Origin: Globodera rostochiensis
Taxonomy: Eukaryota; Nematoda; Chromadorea; Rhabditida; Heteroderidae
Assembly (NCBI GenBank): GCA_018350325.1
Contig: JAEVLN010000024.1
Location: forward strand, 465,248 to 529,247
Reading direction: 5' to 3'
DNA length: 64,000 nt
This document shows, in pieces, positions 63,194 through 64,000 of the stretch. The notes below the pieces were generated by a model, which worked only from the letters and a program-made list of their open reading frames with translations, was not told where the DNA came from and did no database searches. Position numbers and translations under genes: made by a program. The first letter of the stretch is position 1. Each line of letters opens with the position of its first letter.

Positions 63194-63269
63194 TTAATTT
63201 AAAATGCTATTCCCCATGCCACCTCCACTGTAGGAGTCGAAAACGAGCCAAACCATTGAACCCTCGATT
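63194..63269 (-). CDS. candidate terminal exon (IEGSMVWLVFDSYSGGGMGN)
   Basis: An acceptor (tgttaatatag) opens IEGSMVWLVFDSYSGGGMGN then SILN and TAA. It ends with the G+C-rich stretch. The plus strand has only short frames here. Confidence 0.4.
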
Positions 63270-63534
63270 CTATATTAACATAAATATTTTTTTTAAAAAA
63301 ATCAAAGTTTAAGTTGAATAAAAATCTTCCACATTATTACCAAACATCTAATACCCTGGCGATTGGAATAAAAAGTAAAAACAATATAAGTTATTCACTA
63401 TCCTTACAATTTTTAACAAAAAATTTCGTAAAATTTATAACAGCTTTAACGTGTAACAAATCTATCTTTCATTTTCCTCTTTTTTTGCAATTTTTTACAT
63501 ATTTATTGTACCGCTGACAACTCTCACCCCCAAA

Positions 63535-63645
63535 AGTGAATAAAATTCTCAAAAATCTTGTATTTTTGAAAATGTCTTAACTTTAAAAAATTGTAACAAA
63601 TTTCTCGCCGGCGCCGTCGGCTCTTTCATACCCCACTATGGGTCA
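63535..63645 (-). repeat. solo GGCGCC-box repeat unit
   Basis: Minus-orientation unit: an A+T-rich half with TCTTAACTTT, then CTCGCCGGCGCCGTCGGC. Confidence 0.5.
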
Positions 63646-63719
63646 AGCCCAGCAGCAGGCGATACCAAAATTTGGTGAAATTTAGAGAATTCTGAAAAAT
63701 AAAATTTATATTTTCATCA

Positions 63720-63862
63720 AAAATCTCGATCTCGACTGCTCCAGCTCGAGATTTTCGAGATTGGAGATTTTTCCCGAATCTCGACCCGAAATCTCGCTCG
63801 ATAAAATGAACTTCATGAGATTTTTCAAGAATCTCATCTCGAGAAGCTCAAGTCCGGCTTTA
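63720..63862 (+). repeat. fragment related to the 6.9-kb hAT element ends
   Basis: Arrays of CTCGA/TCGAGAT words ending AGCTCAAGTCCGGCTTTA, matching the right end of the element at 6875-8263 (GCTCAAGTCCGGGCTCTA) with the last bases altered. A decayed solo end or small derivative. Confidence 0.7.
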
Positions 63863-64000
63863 TTTTGAATTATGTTTATTAAATTTGTTCATTTTCTTCA
63901 GCTAAAGCAAAGAACAAATGCCGCTGTAATTTCAATAGTTCCAATAAAAATTTAAAATTTCCAGAAAAACAAAATTTGTTATTTTAACAATAAATTTTAA

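Overview
The window reads as nuclear DNA of a multicellular animal with a very A+T-rich genome (about three quarters A+T by eye), probably an invertebrate. A nematode-like genome would fit, because the candidate introns are mostly short (about 40-110 bp) and the mobile elements are a CR1/Jockey-type LINE, hAT elements and a Helitron. That assignment is inference; no gene here fixes the species. No operons, rRNA genes, CRISPR arrays or intact tRNA genes were seen.

The best-supported content is mobile DNA. A short hAT element with an 8-bp target duplication and a damaged transposase lies at 6875-8263. A Helitron Rep/helicase pseudogene lies at 13.7-15.0 kb. Several small non-autonomous hAT-type elements have visible inverted ends, at 26.7, 27.2, 34.0 and 57.4 kb. 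An apparently intact non-LTR retrotransposon lies on the minus strand at 49.7-53.5 kb. In it the ORF1 stop codon is directly preceded by A AAA AAC, the classic -1 ribosomal slip site, and the -1 frame leads into a 979-codon endonuclease-reverse transcriptase frame with no ATG for about 180 codons. The element sits between two copies of a 622-bp sequence that look identical by eye, and it carries a copy of its own ORF2 3' segment at its 5' end.

The rest is A+T-rich spacer with small G+C-rich islands, many with an open frame bounded by plausible splice sites. I list the best as candidate exons at low to moderate confidence. The clearest are a metalloprotease exon with HEAGH at 2.7 kb, chromodomain exon copies at 26.3, 28.8 and 32.9 kb, a two-exon gene end at 55.95-56.30 kb, a complete small two-exon gene at 62.37-62.59 kb, and isolated first or last exons on both strands. 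Some islands are open in several frames or on both strands; this is stated where it applies.

The window is also rich in local duplication: a multi-copy block at 26-35 kb that includes the chromodomain exons, a tandem pair at 42.0-43.3 kb, another at 57.8-58.8 kb, and matching segments between 48-49 kb and 55-58 kb.
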